Program-made: the position numbers and the translations under genes
Shown here: positions 1-7,010 of the stretch, piece by piece
Numbering within the stretch: position 1 is the stretch's first letter
Layout: every line of letters starts with the position of its first letter
Virus record (IMG/VR): IMGVR_UViG_3300005663_000166
Span: 1 to 29,192 of that record
From: a virus
Reading direction: 5' to 3' (one strand)
Length of the DNA: 29,192 bases
Notes under the pieces: model-generated
Seen by the model: only the letters and a program-made list of their open reading frames with translations
Database searches by the model: none
What the model was told of the DNA's origin: nothing

Positions 1-1
1 T

Positions 2-61
2 TGGGCGGAACGGGCTCTAAACCAACGGGGTGAGGCGCAGCCGGCCTCACCCACCCTCTAA
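2..61 (+). CDS. 3' end of an upstream gene, probably portal protein (partial)
   Basis: An open frame enters from the left edge in frame 2 and stops at TAA 59-61, giving about 19 residues ending in PASPTL. It is the longest of the three frames that enter from the left. The gene directly before a scaffold and capsid gene in tailed phages is normally the portal protein, and a polar, Pro/Ser-rich tail is compatible with that. The identity rests only on position, and frame 1, ending at 33, is the alternative. Confidence 0.35.
   Translation, partial: WAERALNQRGEAQPASPTL
28..52 (+). other. 9-bp perfect hairpin before the scaffold gene
   Basis: GGGTGAGGC (28-36) pairs perfectly with GCCTCACCC (44-52) around a 7-nt loop. 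No T-run follows, so it is not a canonical intrinsic terminator. It sits just before the scaffold gene and may be an RNA processing or stability element. It could also be incidental within the coding end of the preceding gene. Confidence 0.35.
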
Positions 62-110
62 CGGGCGTGATAGCGAGTAGCTGCCGCCGAGCTGCAAGGA
101 GGTAGGAACC

Positions 111-806
111 ATGACGGAAGAAGGCAAGGACAAAGAAGGTGGAGCTGGTGAAGGTGACGACGAGAGGATGGTCCCCCTGAACGTAGTCACGTCTATCAGG
201 GCCGACGAGCAGGCCAAGCGCACAGCCCTCGAAGCTCAAATCGAGGAGCTAGAAGCGGAGAAGGATGTTCTGAGTCGGGCCGACGAGCCTGCGTATACGG
301 GGAAATACGACGAGGAGGATAGGGCTGAGGTCAAGAGCATCGCTCAGGGCTTGCTGGAAGACCAACTTGGCCCATTGGTGAGCGTCATTGAGACGCTCGT
401 AGGGAACACTCAGAACAGCGCCCTGAAGTCCAAGCTGGAGGGCGTTGAGGGTCTTCCCGCAGAGATGACCGATGCCCTGTTGGGGAAGGTGGAAGATTAC
501 AGGGCAGAAGCAGCGAAGCAGGGGCGAACCATTACACACCAAGAGGCCCTTGGTTATCTGCTGGTCGAAGACCTCCCCGGCGTCGTCAAGTCAATCAGCG
601 AAACCTCCGAGGAGAGCCGCAAGACGGCTCTGGACAAGAAGAGGGCAGCCGCGATGGTCGCTGCCGGCGGCGGGCTCCCTGTAGGCGTGCCAACCGAGTT
701 GGACAAGGACTGGCACAAGTCTCTGCCTGATGGGGTGGACCCCGCTGATTTCGCTCTGGCGAGGGTGCTGGAGGCGAGCGGCGTAGAGCTTCCCGGCCCC
801 TCTTAG
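111..806 (+). CDS. Putative capsid scaffolding protein
   Basis: This 231-aa protein is acidic and helix-prone. It has a Glu/Asp/Lys-rich N-terminus and a coiled-coil-like stretch near residues 30-55. It lies immediately upstream of the major capsid gene, where most tailed phages encode the scaffold that templates procapsid assembly and then leaves the head. The start is fixed by a perfect Shine-Dalgarno, AAGGAGGT at 96-103. No protease motif is visible, so this looks like a scaffold only and not a protease-scaffold fusion. The call depends on composition and position, since scaffolds are poorly conserved; a head-associated protein of other function is possible. Confidence 0.65.
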   Translation: MTEEGKDKEGGAGEGDDERMVPLNVVTSIRADEQAKRTALEAQIEELEAEKDVLSRADEPAYTGKYDEEDRAEVKSIAQGLLEDQLGPLVSVIETLVGNTQNSALKSKLEGVEGLPAEMTDALLGKVEDYRAEAAKQGRTITHQEALGYLLVEDLPGVVKSISETSEESRKTALDKKRAAAMVAAGGGLPVGVPTELDKDWHKSLPDGVDPADFALARVLEASGVELPGPS

Positions 807-820
807 ACAAGGAGGGCTAA

Positions 821-1801
821 ATGCCTGGAGGAGCGACGATAACCACAAAAGTCCTCGCGGAGACACTCTTTGAGCTGTCCCCGGTAATGGAGGACAACAT
901 CTCGCAGATGATTCCCCTGTTTTGGTTTCTCAAGGCAAGGGGTCAGGTGATTGAGGTGGATGGTGGTTATGACTTCCGTGAAAGGCTGGCGTATGGAAAG
1001 GGTTCGTTCGGCTACTACGAGCGATTCGGGACCCTGGACACCACGCCGCAGGAAGGATTTACACACGCCATCTACTTACAAAAGCGGTGCGCCGGGTCAA
1101 TCGTGGTCGAGGAATGGGACGTTCTTCAGAACAAGGGTCGCCATGCGATTGGGCAGCTCGTGAAGGACACCCAGCTACAGACCGAGATCACGATGGCCGA
1201 GGAGCTGGGTGAGGACCTTTTCAATGACGGGTCCGACTCGGCCCGGATTCATGGGCTTCAGCACTTGGTAGCTGACGCCCCGACCTCCGGCACTGTCGGT
1301 GACATCGACAGGTCGGATGCAACCAACTCGTGGTGGCGGAACAACATCTACACCACCGCGCTCTCCACGTTCGAGGCCACCTGGCTCAACGGCTGGCACG
1401 TCTTTCAGCGCCTCTACATCGCTGCCAGCAAGCGGGCAAACGATGGTCCGAACTTCATCGTGACTACCGATGACATCTATCGGTACTACACGGCAGGCCC
1501 CGCCGACAGGCTCCGGTTCCAGGGCGGCACACCCACTCAGATGGCCGAGGCCGGGATGGCGGTGGCTGGTTTCCACGGAGCAGCGGTCACGTTCGACGCG
1601 TTCTGCCCCGCAAGCCACGCCTACTTCCTCAATACCAAGTATTTGAGGATGAAGGCTCTGCGTGGCGCAAATTTCGTGATGAAGCCAACGAAGACTCCAG
1701 CGAATCAGCCGTGGGTCGACATCGGAGCCCTCGTCCTGATCGCACAGCTCACCATGAGCCAAGCTGCGAAGCAGGCCGTGGCCACCAACATCACAGGTTA
1801 G
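821..1801 (+). CDS. Major capsid protein
   Basis: This 326-aa protein has the length and composition of an HK97-fold phage coat protein. An N-terminal helical part (LAETLFELSP) leads into a mixed alpha/beta body. The segment HGLQHLVADAPTSGTVGDID followed by a WWRN element is familiar from coat proteins of uncultured phages, and a hydrophobic strand near the end (WVDIGALVLIAQL) resembles the axial domain. It follows the scaffold gene by 14 nt, and its ribosome site is AAGGAGGG at 809-816. It would form the icosahedral shell after scaffold-directed assembly. No N-terminal delta domain or maturation protease is evident. The role is well supported by position; the exact coat family was not verified. 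Confidence 0.85.
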   Translation: MPGGATITTKVLAETLFELSPVMEDNISQMIPLFWFLKARGQVIEVDGGYDFRERLAYGKGSFGYYERFGTLDTTPQEGFTHAIYLQKRCAGSIVVEEWDVLQNKGRHAIGQLVKDTQLQTEITMAEELGEDLFNDGSDSARIHGLQHLVADAPTSGTVGDIDRSDATNSWWRNNIYTTALSTFEATWLNGWHVFQRLYIAASKRANDGPNFIVTTDDIYRYYTAGPADRLRFQGGTPTQMAEAGMAVAGFHGAAVTFDAFCPASHAYFLNTKYLRMKALRGANFVMKPTKTPANQPWVDIGALVLIAQLTMSQAAKQAVATNITG

Positions 1802-1815
1802 GGAGGAGTGAAACG

Positions 1816-2334
1816 ATGAAGCGACTACTGAACATCATCGCTACATTGGCCCTCATCCTCGTGATGGTGGGGCCAGCGTGGGCTACAGAAAGCCCAATGG
1901 TAACGGGCTTAACGGATACGGATTATCACGATGTGACTGTCCGAAACGTCTGCTACAAGGCTGCGGTTCAGTGCACGATGGCACCGGGCGACGTCGTTGT
2001 ATGGGTTCCAAACGCGACGTACCCCGGCAAGGACGTGAGCAAGATGGACGTGGCGGACTCTACCCGTATCGCTGGAGTAATCATCGGCGATACGGCGGGG
2101 AACTCAACAAGTATCGCCTCTGGCGAGTACGCCAAGATGAGGATTTGGGGCTACTACGCCTTTGTGAGGACGACGGGCTCTCCTGTTATCAACGCCACGC
2201 TCGGCGCATCGACAACGGCCGGTGTGGCTGCGGCCGGGAACGGACTCGGCCAGGTCATCACGCTCGCGCCCGACTCCACGAATACGAACCTCCGTGGGGT
2301 GATGATCCGGACGATGGGCAACTGGGCCGATTAA
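1816..2334 (+). CDS. Capsid decoration-like protein with Sec signal peptide
   Basis: This 172-aa protein starts with a textbook Sec signal peptide: MKR, a hydrophobic core through VMVG, and an AWA cleavage site near residue 23. The mature part is small and beta-rich (TGLTDTDYHDVTV, a YAKMRIWGYYAFV strand, Gly/Ala/Thr-rich loops), like head decoration or stabilisation proteins encoded right after the coat gene. The ribosome site GGGAGGAG at 1801-1808 selects the ATG at 1816 over an upstream in-frame extension. An exported decoration protein is paradoxical, because capsids assemble in the cytoplasm. It may instead be a periplasmic protein, or the N-terminus may act as a membrane tether. Confidence 0.55.
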   Translation: MKRLLNIIATLALILVMVGPAWATESPMVTGLTDTDYHDVTVRNVCYKAAVQCTMAPGDVVVWVPNATYPGKDVSKMDVADSTRIAGVIIGDTAGNSTSIASGEYAKMRIWGYYAFVRTTGSPVINATLGASTTAGVAAAGNGLGQVITLAPDSTNTNLRGVMIRTMGNWAD

Positions 2335-2395
2335 GGCCCTAGCGGCTGAGGGAGGGCCTTCTCGCCTTGCATGGGGTGATTTGAGGCTCTCCCTC
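2333..2395 (+). promoter_or_regulatory. Mutually exclusive RNA hairpins (attenuator-like)
   Basis: AAGGCCCT (2333-2340) is perfectly complementary to AGGGCCTT (2353-2360). An overlapping segment, GAGGGAGGGCC (2348-2358), pairs over 11 bp with one G-U to GGCTCTCCCTC (2385-2395). The two stems share 2353-2358 and cannot form together. This lies in the 79-nt gap before the zinc-ribbon and O-antigen-ligase-like genes. No T-run follows either stem, so translational or processing control is more likely than intrinsic termination. Confidence 0.4.
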
Positions 2396-2413
2396 GGGCC
2401 GGGGGAATGAACG

Positions 2414-2572
2414 ATGGGCATGGCGTGGGGTCCGACCCCGCCTAGGTGTTGGGGGTGCTGTAGAGACTACGGCATAAAGAAGTCTCTGCTCACGCATATT
2501 TGCTTTCTCTGTTGGGCCAACGGTATTACGGAGTGGCGTGAAGACCAGTACTTCCACGGCCAAGGGGACTAA
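2414..2572 (+). CDS. Small zinc-ribbon protein
   Basis: This 52-residue frame encodes a Cys-rich protein with a CWGCC motif near residue 12 and a CFLC motif near residue 30, a two-knuckle zinc-ribbon spacing. It is followed by an acidic/aromatic tail. It has only a weak G-rich ribosome site upstream and ends 3 nt before the ATG of the next gene, so it may help couple translation of the O-antigen-ligase-like protein. Function is unknown. Small zinc ribbons recur several times in this genome. Confidence 0.55.
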   Translation: MGMAWGPTPPRCWGCCRDYGIKKSLLTHICFLCWANGITEWREDQYFHGQGD

Positions 2573-2575
2573 GTG

Positions 2576-3919
2576 ATGGGCTGGGCGGTCGTTATCTTTC
2601 TGCTGATTCAGTCGTTCTTCCTCATCCCGCAGGGCGGGCTGGAGGGGTTCGCGGCCGTGCCTAAGCTCGGCTCTAGGGTAAGTGTCCCTAGAGAGCTTTT
2701 GACCCTGTGGGCGATCTACGCGCTCATCGGCTACGTTGTGATAAGGGGGACCGTCCGAAAGCCCCCCAAGTGCCTTTTCTTCGGGCTCTTCTTGGTGTGG
2801 GTGGCGATTCAGGTCATCTACCCCACGTCTTACTATTTCAAACAGGTCTTCTTCTACATCAATCCGTTCGGCCTGAAAATCTTCCACTACATCCTATTCT
2901 TCAGCCTAGGGTGGTGGATGCTGTCCGGGGTCCTGACCAGACGCGATGTGAGGATTATCGGGACGGGGCTGGTGGGGATCGGGCTCATCCACTCGATACT
3001 CGTCATCGCCCAATGGGCGGGCCATCCCCCAATTCTCTGGCTTCCCGCCAAGTGGATACCAGTTGACCCGAAGCACGTTGTAGGCTTCGTCGGCAACACT
3101 TGGCACTTGGCGGCGTACCTCGCCTTTATCGTACCTCTGGCTTTAGACCGATTCCGCTCCACATGGGCCAACTTGATTGTCTATCTCCTGCTCGGGCTCG
3201 CCCTCTACTACACCAAAAGCACGGCGGCGGTCATAGCTGCTGTCGTGGGGGTCTTGGTTTACGGAGGGAGGGAACTCTTTCGGGGCTGGGCGGCATTTGC
3301 GATGGTCGCTCTTATCATAACTGTTCCTGCATACATCATTGCCGTGGACCGGCCCGGACAGTTCGATTGGGACCGCTACTACATCTGGAAGACCACGCTC
3401 AAGATGGTGGCTCCGCCTGGGTTCAGGACCGAGATACAGATGGTCAAGCGAGACGAGCGGTTTCTGCCTCCAGCGACGGCCTTTGCAATCGGCTACGGTC
3501 CGTCAGGGTATCAGAGGGTTTTCCCGGCGATGAGCGGGAGGGTCAACGGAAACGTCTATTTCAACTATCAGGGGTCGGGGTCGGCGTTCATCCATTCCGA
3601 CGGCAGAAGGCAAGACCTCACCAAGACCGCTGGATATGCTCGGCCCACTCCAACTCTCCATGCCCACAACGAGCCGCTGCAAGTCTTGTTCGAGCATGGG
3701 CTTATCGGCTTGCTCCTGGTTGCGGGTACCGTGTGGTGGTTCGTTAGGCGGACAAGTCATTACCTCTTTCTTGCCGAGGATAGTGAGGTTAGGAGGCTGG
3801 TCGGCGTTCTCTCAGCCATAGGGACGCATAGCCTTCTGTTCCAGACCTTTCACGTTGCACAGCTCGCCACCGTGGCCGTCGTGGGCGCGGCTGGCCTGTT
3901 CGTGCTGACGGAAATGTGA
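2576..3919 (+). CDS. O-antigen ligase/polymerase (Wzy_C) family membrane protein
   Basis: This 447-aa polytopic membrane protein has about ten hydrophobic segments and a large extracytoplasmic loop at about residues 255-360. The loop holds RYYIWKTTLKMV and AIGYGPSGYQRVFP, matching the usual R...W...and G.GP..F..FP pattern. It is followed by HAHNEPLQVLFEHGLIG starting at His362, the signature of the Wzy_C/WaaL domain (HN..L....E.G..G). WaaL transfers O-polysaccharide from undecaprenyl-PP to lipid A core, and Wzy polymerises repeat units; both act in the inner membrane. The gene sits inside the virion operon between the decoration and fibre genes. Here it may remodel host LPS to exclude other phages or stop progeny re-adsorbing. 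GTG 2573 is an alternative start. The family is confident; ligase versus polymerase is not. Confidence 0.85.
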   Translation: MGWAVVIFLLIQSFFLIPQGGLEGFAAVPKLGSRVSVPRELLTLWAIYALIGYVVIRGTVRKPPKCLFFGLFLVWVAIQVIYPTSYYFKQVFFYINPFGLKIFHYILFFSLGWWMLSGVLTRRDVRIIGTGLVGIGLIHSILVIAQWAGHPPILWLPAKWIPVDPKHVVGFVGNTWHLAAYLAFIVPLALDRFRSTWANLIVYLLLGLALYYTKSTAAVIAAVVGVLVYGGRELFRGWAAFAMVALIITVPAYIIAVDRPGQFDWDRYYIWKTTLKMVAPPGFRTEIQMVKRDERFLPPATAFAIGYGPSGYQRVFPAMSGRVNGNVYFNYQGSGSAFIHSDGRRQDLTKTAGYARPTPTLHAHNEPLQVLFEHGLIGLLLVAGTVWWFVRRTSHYLFLAEDSEVRRLVGVLSAIGTHSLLFQTFHVAQLATVAVVGAAGLFVLTEM

Positions 3920-3929
3920 GGACTAGCCA

Positions 3930-4262
3930 ATGGCCCAGCCAACCATAACACCCGGTTCGTTCAATAAGTTAGTAGCATCCGCCGGGGTCGCCGAGGCGTT
4001 GAGTTCGGTCTCCCTCAAAGTCATGTGGTTCCTCGTGCAGGCGATTCCCGGTAACACGGGGAACGTATTCCTTGGCGCGAGTGACGTTGACAGCACAAGG
4101 GGGCTTGTCATAGAGCCTTCAATGTCGCAGCCGGTCAACCTGGATGTTCCCGACGCCTTCCATGCCGGTGGGCTCAGGCTTGACCTGTCTGAGTGGTACA
4201 TCGACGCCGCCAATAGCGCTGACGGCGTTGTTGTCCTCTACGGGCTGTATCCGGGGGATTGA
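3930..4262 (+). CDS. Small beta-rich virion structural protein
   Basis: This 110-aa protein starts MAQPTITPG and continues with short beta-strand segments (SLKVMWFLVQAIPGNTGNVF and LRLDLSEWYIDAANS). Phages often encode such small beta-sandwich proteins, which report as head fibre or neck components. The shape of the sequence, roughly a scaled-down external protein with no membrane segment, fits a decoration or adsorption accessory role. Its stop TGA shares the A of the next gene's ATG, coupling it to the fibre-like gene. Family assignment is by resemblance only. Confidence 0.5.
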   Translation: MAQPTITPGSFNKLVASAGVAEALSSVSLKVMWFLVQAIPGNTGNVFLGASDVDSTRGLVIEPSMSQPVNLDVPDAFHAGGLRLDLSEWYIDAANSADGVVVLYGLYPGD

Positions 4263-5932
4263 TGATGAATAAGAACCGAAGCTCACTCAACCAAGTCTTC
4301 GCCGTGGTTTTAATTGCGGCGATGGCCCTTGTCTACCAGTTCACCCCCCGGTTCTTGCACGTCGGCAGTCCAGGGCCAGCGATGGCGGGGTTCGGCTCGG
4401 CGAGGGGCTTTCCTTCCATTATCACCAAGGCCATCAGGCACACCGCAGACATAACCCTCAACGATGATGTGCGGTTGTTTTGGGGCACCGACCAGGACGC
4501 CAATTGCGAGTTGAACGGCGGGACTAACTTCATCTGCTCCGGGCCATCAGGCGCCATGGCGCAGTTTGGCAAGGGTGCTAATCAGGTAAACATTGGCGAT
4601 GGTGCCGGGACAAATGCGCCCATATTTCAGCTTTCAGGAGATGGGGATTATACTTTTGGAACCGTTGGGACAACCGATGCGACTATGAAAGTGTCGGGCA
4701 ATACTGAAAAGTTTATATTCCAAGACGGTAGTACGATTGGCTTTGTCATTGACGGTGCGAACCAGCTAGTTGCTGGCGATAAAGCTTCCGGCGGCGACCT
4801 CACGCTGATGAGCACCACGGATGCGACGAAGGGCAGTATTCTTTTTGGGACCAGCGGTTACGATGAGACCAATAACCGCCTTGGCGTAGGGACGGCTGCG
4901 CCGGATGAAGACTTGGAGGTTTTCGGGGCCTCTTCCATACTGCGCCTTCGTGACTCAGGAGCCACAGAAGATGCAACTCTAGCTTTCATGGAATTTGGAG
5001 GCACAGATACCGGGTCTTGGGTTAGAACAGGATATGTGGGTGACATAAGTAGTGCAAATAGACATATACATCTACAAGCAGAACTCAGCGAGTTGCATCT
5101 TGGAGATTCTTCCGGAGGTTCGGTATTGGTGTTGTCAGGGGGTCAGGTAGGTATCAATGCAGCTACACCAATCACCCCCTTGACGCTTGGCAGCGGCACA
5201 TTTAGCATTAAGGAGCTGGCTAGCGCAGATGCGCCTACGGCTGCATACGGCCAGCTATGGGTCAAGACCGCCACCCCCAACACCTTGCAGTTTACGAATG
5301 ATGATGGCGCAGACTTTCCCTTAGGCGACCATGATGCGCTCGTAAACTTCGCCGCAGGCGAACACGTAGACGAGGCCGCGATTGACCACGGTAGCATAGC
5401 GGGTCTTGCGGACGACGACCACACGCAATACATCTTAGTTGGTGGGACTAGGGCTTTTACAGGCGAGCAGAGCATGGGCACGAACAAGCTCACCAACGTC
5501 GTAGACCCAACAGTAGACCAGGATGCGGCTACGAAGAAGTACCACGATGACAACGCTGGTGGTGGGGCACTTCAAACCGTATCCTTTGGAGGAACTTGGG
5601 ATGGTGCGGGGAACTTCCTGTGGTCTAACGGTCTATCGGCCGATGGCGACGAAGCAACCAGCACATCACAAACCAGGCATGGAGCCGTAGCGGGAACAAT
5701 ACAGAAAATGGTGTTCTATCACGCGGGCAATCTGTCGAGCAACAACGCCACCATCAAAATCCACGTCAACGGTACCCCGGCAGCCACGAAAACCGCAACT
5801 GGGGCCGCCGCCACGGCTGATGTATTTAACGCTATCGGCGTGGCCGTGAATGACGGCGACATAATTGAAGTGGAATTTGATGCAGGCTCTACGAATCCTG
5901 GCCAGTCAATGGTCACAATCATGATTGAGTAG
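4262..5932 (+). CDS. Tail-fibre-like protein with N-terminal membrane/signal segment
   Basis: This protein is about 556 aa. Residues 12-30 form a hydrophobic segment after MMNKNR, a signal anchor or signal peptide. A repetitive beta-rich shaft follows, with NRLGVGTAAPDEDLEVFGAS near residue 204, the GIGT..P.. knob motif common in trimeric phage fibres. Near residues 379-430 is the classic fibre element GLADDDHTQY, then TKLTNV-like and DQDAATKKY motifs. The C-terminal about 120 residues (from TVSFGGTWDGAG) look like a jelly-roll/lectin-type head ending in EVEFDAGSTNP. It probably binds the host surface or attaches to the tail. A hydrophobic N-terminus is unusual for a fibre. ATG 4265 is an alternative start. 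Confidence 0.75.
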   Translation: MMNKNRSSLNQVFAVVLIAAMALVYQFTPRFLHVGSPGPAMAGFGSARGFPSIITKAIRHTADITLNDDVRLFWGTDQDANCELNGGTNFICSGPSGAMAQFGKGANQVNIGDGAGTNAPIFQLSGDGDYTFGTVGTTDATMKVSGNTEKFIFQDGSTIGFVIDGANQLVAGDKASGGDLTLMSTTDATKGSILFGTSGYDETNNRLGVGTAAPDEDLEVFGASSILRLRDSGATEDATLAFMEFGGTDTGSWVRTGYVGDISSANRHIHLQAELSELHLGDSSGGSVLVLSGGQVGINAATPITPLTLGSGTFSIKELASADAPTAAYGQLWVKTATPNTLQFTNDDGADFPLGDHDALVNFAAGEHVDEAAIDHGSIAGLADDDHTQYILVGGTRAFTGEQSMGTNKLTNVVDPTVDQDAATKKYHDDNAGGGALQTVSFGGTWDGAGNFLWSNGLSADGDEATSTSQTRHGAVAGTIQKMVFYHAGNLSSNNATIKIHVNGTPAATKTATGAAATADVFNAIGVAVNDGDIIEVEFDAGSTNPGQSMVTIMIE

Positions 5933-5940
5933 GTGAAATC

Positions 5941-6033
5941 TTGGACGACCTGCGGAACTGCGACAATGCGCTAGACCACGACTTCAGCGGGAGGGCGTGC
6001 AGGCCCCGCAGTAGCGTGGTCATAAGTCAATAA
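5941..6033 (+). CDS. Possible 30-aa peptide (TTG start)
   Basis: The 100-nt gap before the adaptor gene contains a TTG-initiated frame of 31 codons ending in TAA, whose last A is the A of the next ATG. That TAATG junction is the same kind used between genuine genes here. The ribosome site is weak (GTAGGTG). The peptide is Asp/Arg/Cys-rich and resembles nothing familiar. It may simply be leader sequence translated for coupling, or not translated at all. Confidence 0.2.
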   Translation: MDDLRNCDNALDHDFSGRACRPRSSVVISQ

Positions 6034-7010
6034 TGAGAACCTTTCTACAAATGAAGCAGGCCCTACAGCGCAGGGCCAGAAACACGACGATATCAGAGGT
6101 TTCGTCTTCGCTGCAGGATTGGGCCGATGACGCCCGTGACTTCCTTATGGCGTGGCCCTGGGAGAGCCTCAAGAGGACGTGGACGCTCACCACGGTTGCC
6201 GACAAGGCCGAGTACGGGATAGCCGACCGCATCAGTGATATCTACGTCGTCAAGTTCACGACCGACATTGAGAAGATTCTTAACCCTGCCGACATGCAGG
6301 AGATTGACCGGGGCGACCCCAACCCAAGTACGACCACCTATCCCGATTTCTACTATTTGAACGGTGTGAGCAATGTCCAGAACCAGCCGTCCAGTGGGTC
6401 GGTAATTAGGGTTCAGTCCTCTGCGGGGGCCGACACGACTCAGAGCGTCCGGGTGACGGGCCTCGTAAGCAGCATCATCCGAACCGAGGAAATATCCTTG
6501 AACGGCACCACGCCCGCCTCCGGAAGCCTGACCTTCACCGAGATACTGGAGCTTGCCCTTGATGCGGTCTGCGCGGGCTTTGTGACCATTGACAGCAACT
6601 CAGCCGCCGTCACCAACGGGATAATCCCCCCGAACAAGATTTCTCAGGAGTTCACCATATTTGGGCTCTATCCCACGCCTTCGACGGCTGGCAAGACCCT
6701 CACGATAAGGGGCCACGCCGAACTCCTCCCACTCAGGAACGATGAAGATATATGGCCCGAGCAACTCCAGCAGTTGGCCATGCAGTACATCTATGCTCGT
6801 TGGCTGGAGTACGACGGCCATGAGCGAGCTCCGGGTGCGATGGCCGAGCTCACAAATCCGCTAAATGGAGAGGCGGGGCCGATGCTTCGAAGGGCGCTGG
6901 TTAAGGAAAGGCGCAGCCTCGACAGGACGCGCTATATCAGGGGCGGTAGGCGTGGAAAGCTCCGCTGGCCGCGACTGCTTGACCAGGACTTTCCCGTGGG
7001 GACTTGGTGA
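6033..7010 (+). CDS. Head-tail adaptor (SU10/P22 gp4-type) protein
   Basis: This 325-aa protein begins with the helical element MRTFLQMKQALQRRARNTTI, then a WADDARDFLMAWPWESLKR segment and TLTTVADKAEYGI. That pattern is typical of podovirus and SU10-like adaptor proteins that dock on the portal and form the first tail ring. The middle holds beta-sheet insertions (residues 120-200), and the C-terminus is basic (RRALVKERRSLDRTRYI...). It lies directly before the nozzle-like gene, and the two share TGATG. Seen: the N-terminal helical/WPW motif and gene order. Inferred: ring assembly below the portal. A T7 gp11-like tail-tube role is a related alternative. Confidence 0.7.
   Translation: MRTFLQMKQALQRRARNTTISEVSSSLQDWADDARDFLMAWPWESLKRTWTLTTVADKAEYGIADRISDIYVVKFTTDIEKILNPADMQEIDRGDPNPSTTTYPDFYYLNGVSNVQNQPSSGSVIRVQSSAGADTTQSVRVTGLVSSIIRTEEISLNGTTPASGSLTFTEILELALDAVCAGFVTIDSNSAAVTNGIIPPNKISQEFTIFGLYPTPSTAGKTLTIRGHAELLPLRNDEDIWPEQLQQLAMQYIYARWLEYDGHERAPGAMAELTNPLNGEAGPMLRRALVKERRSLDRTRYIRGGRRGKLRWPRLLDQDFPVGTW

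Noticed and set aside
1175-1762. Minus-strand frame of 195 codons opposite the capsid gene
   Set aside because: Antisense to a clear coat gene and lacking motifs or start signals.
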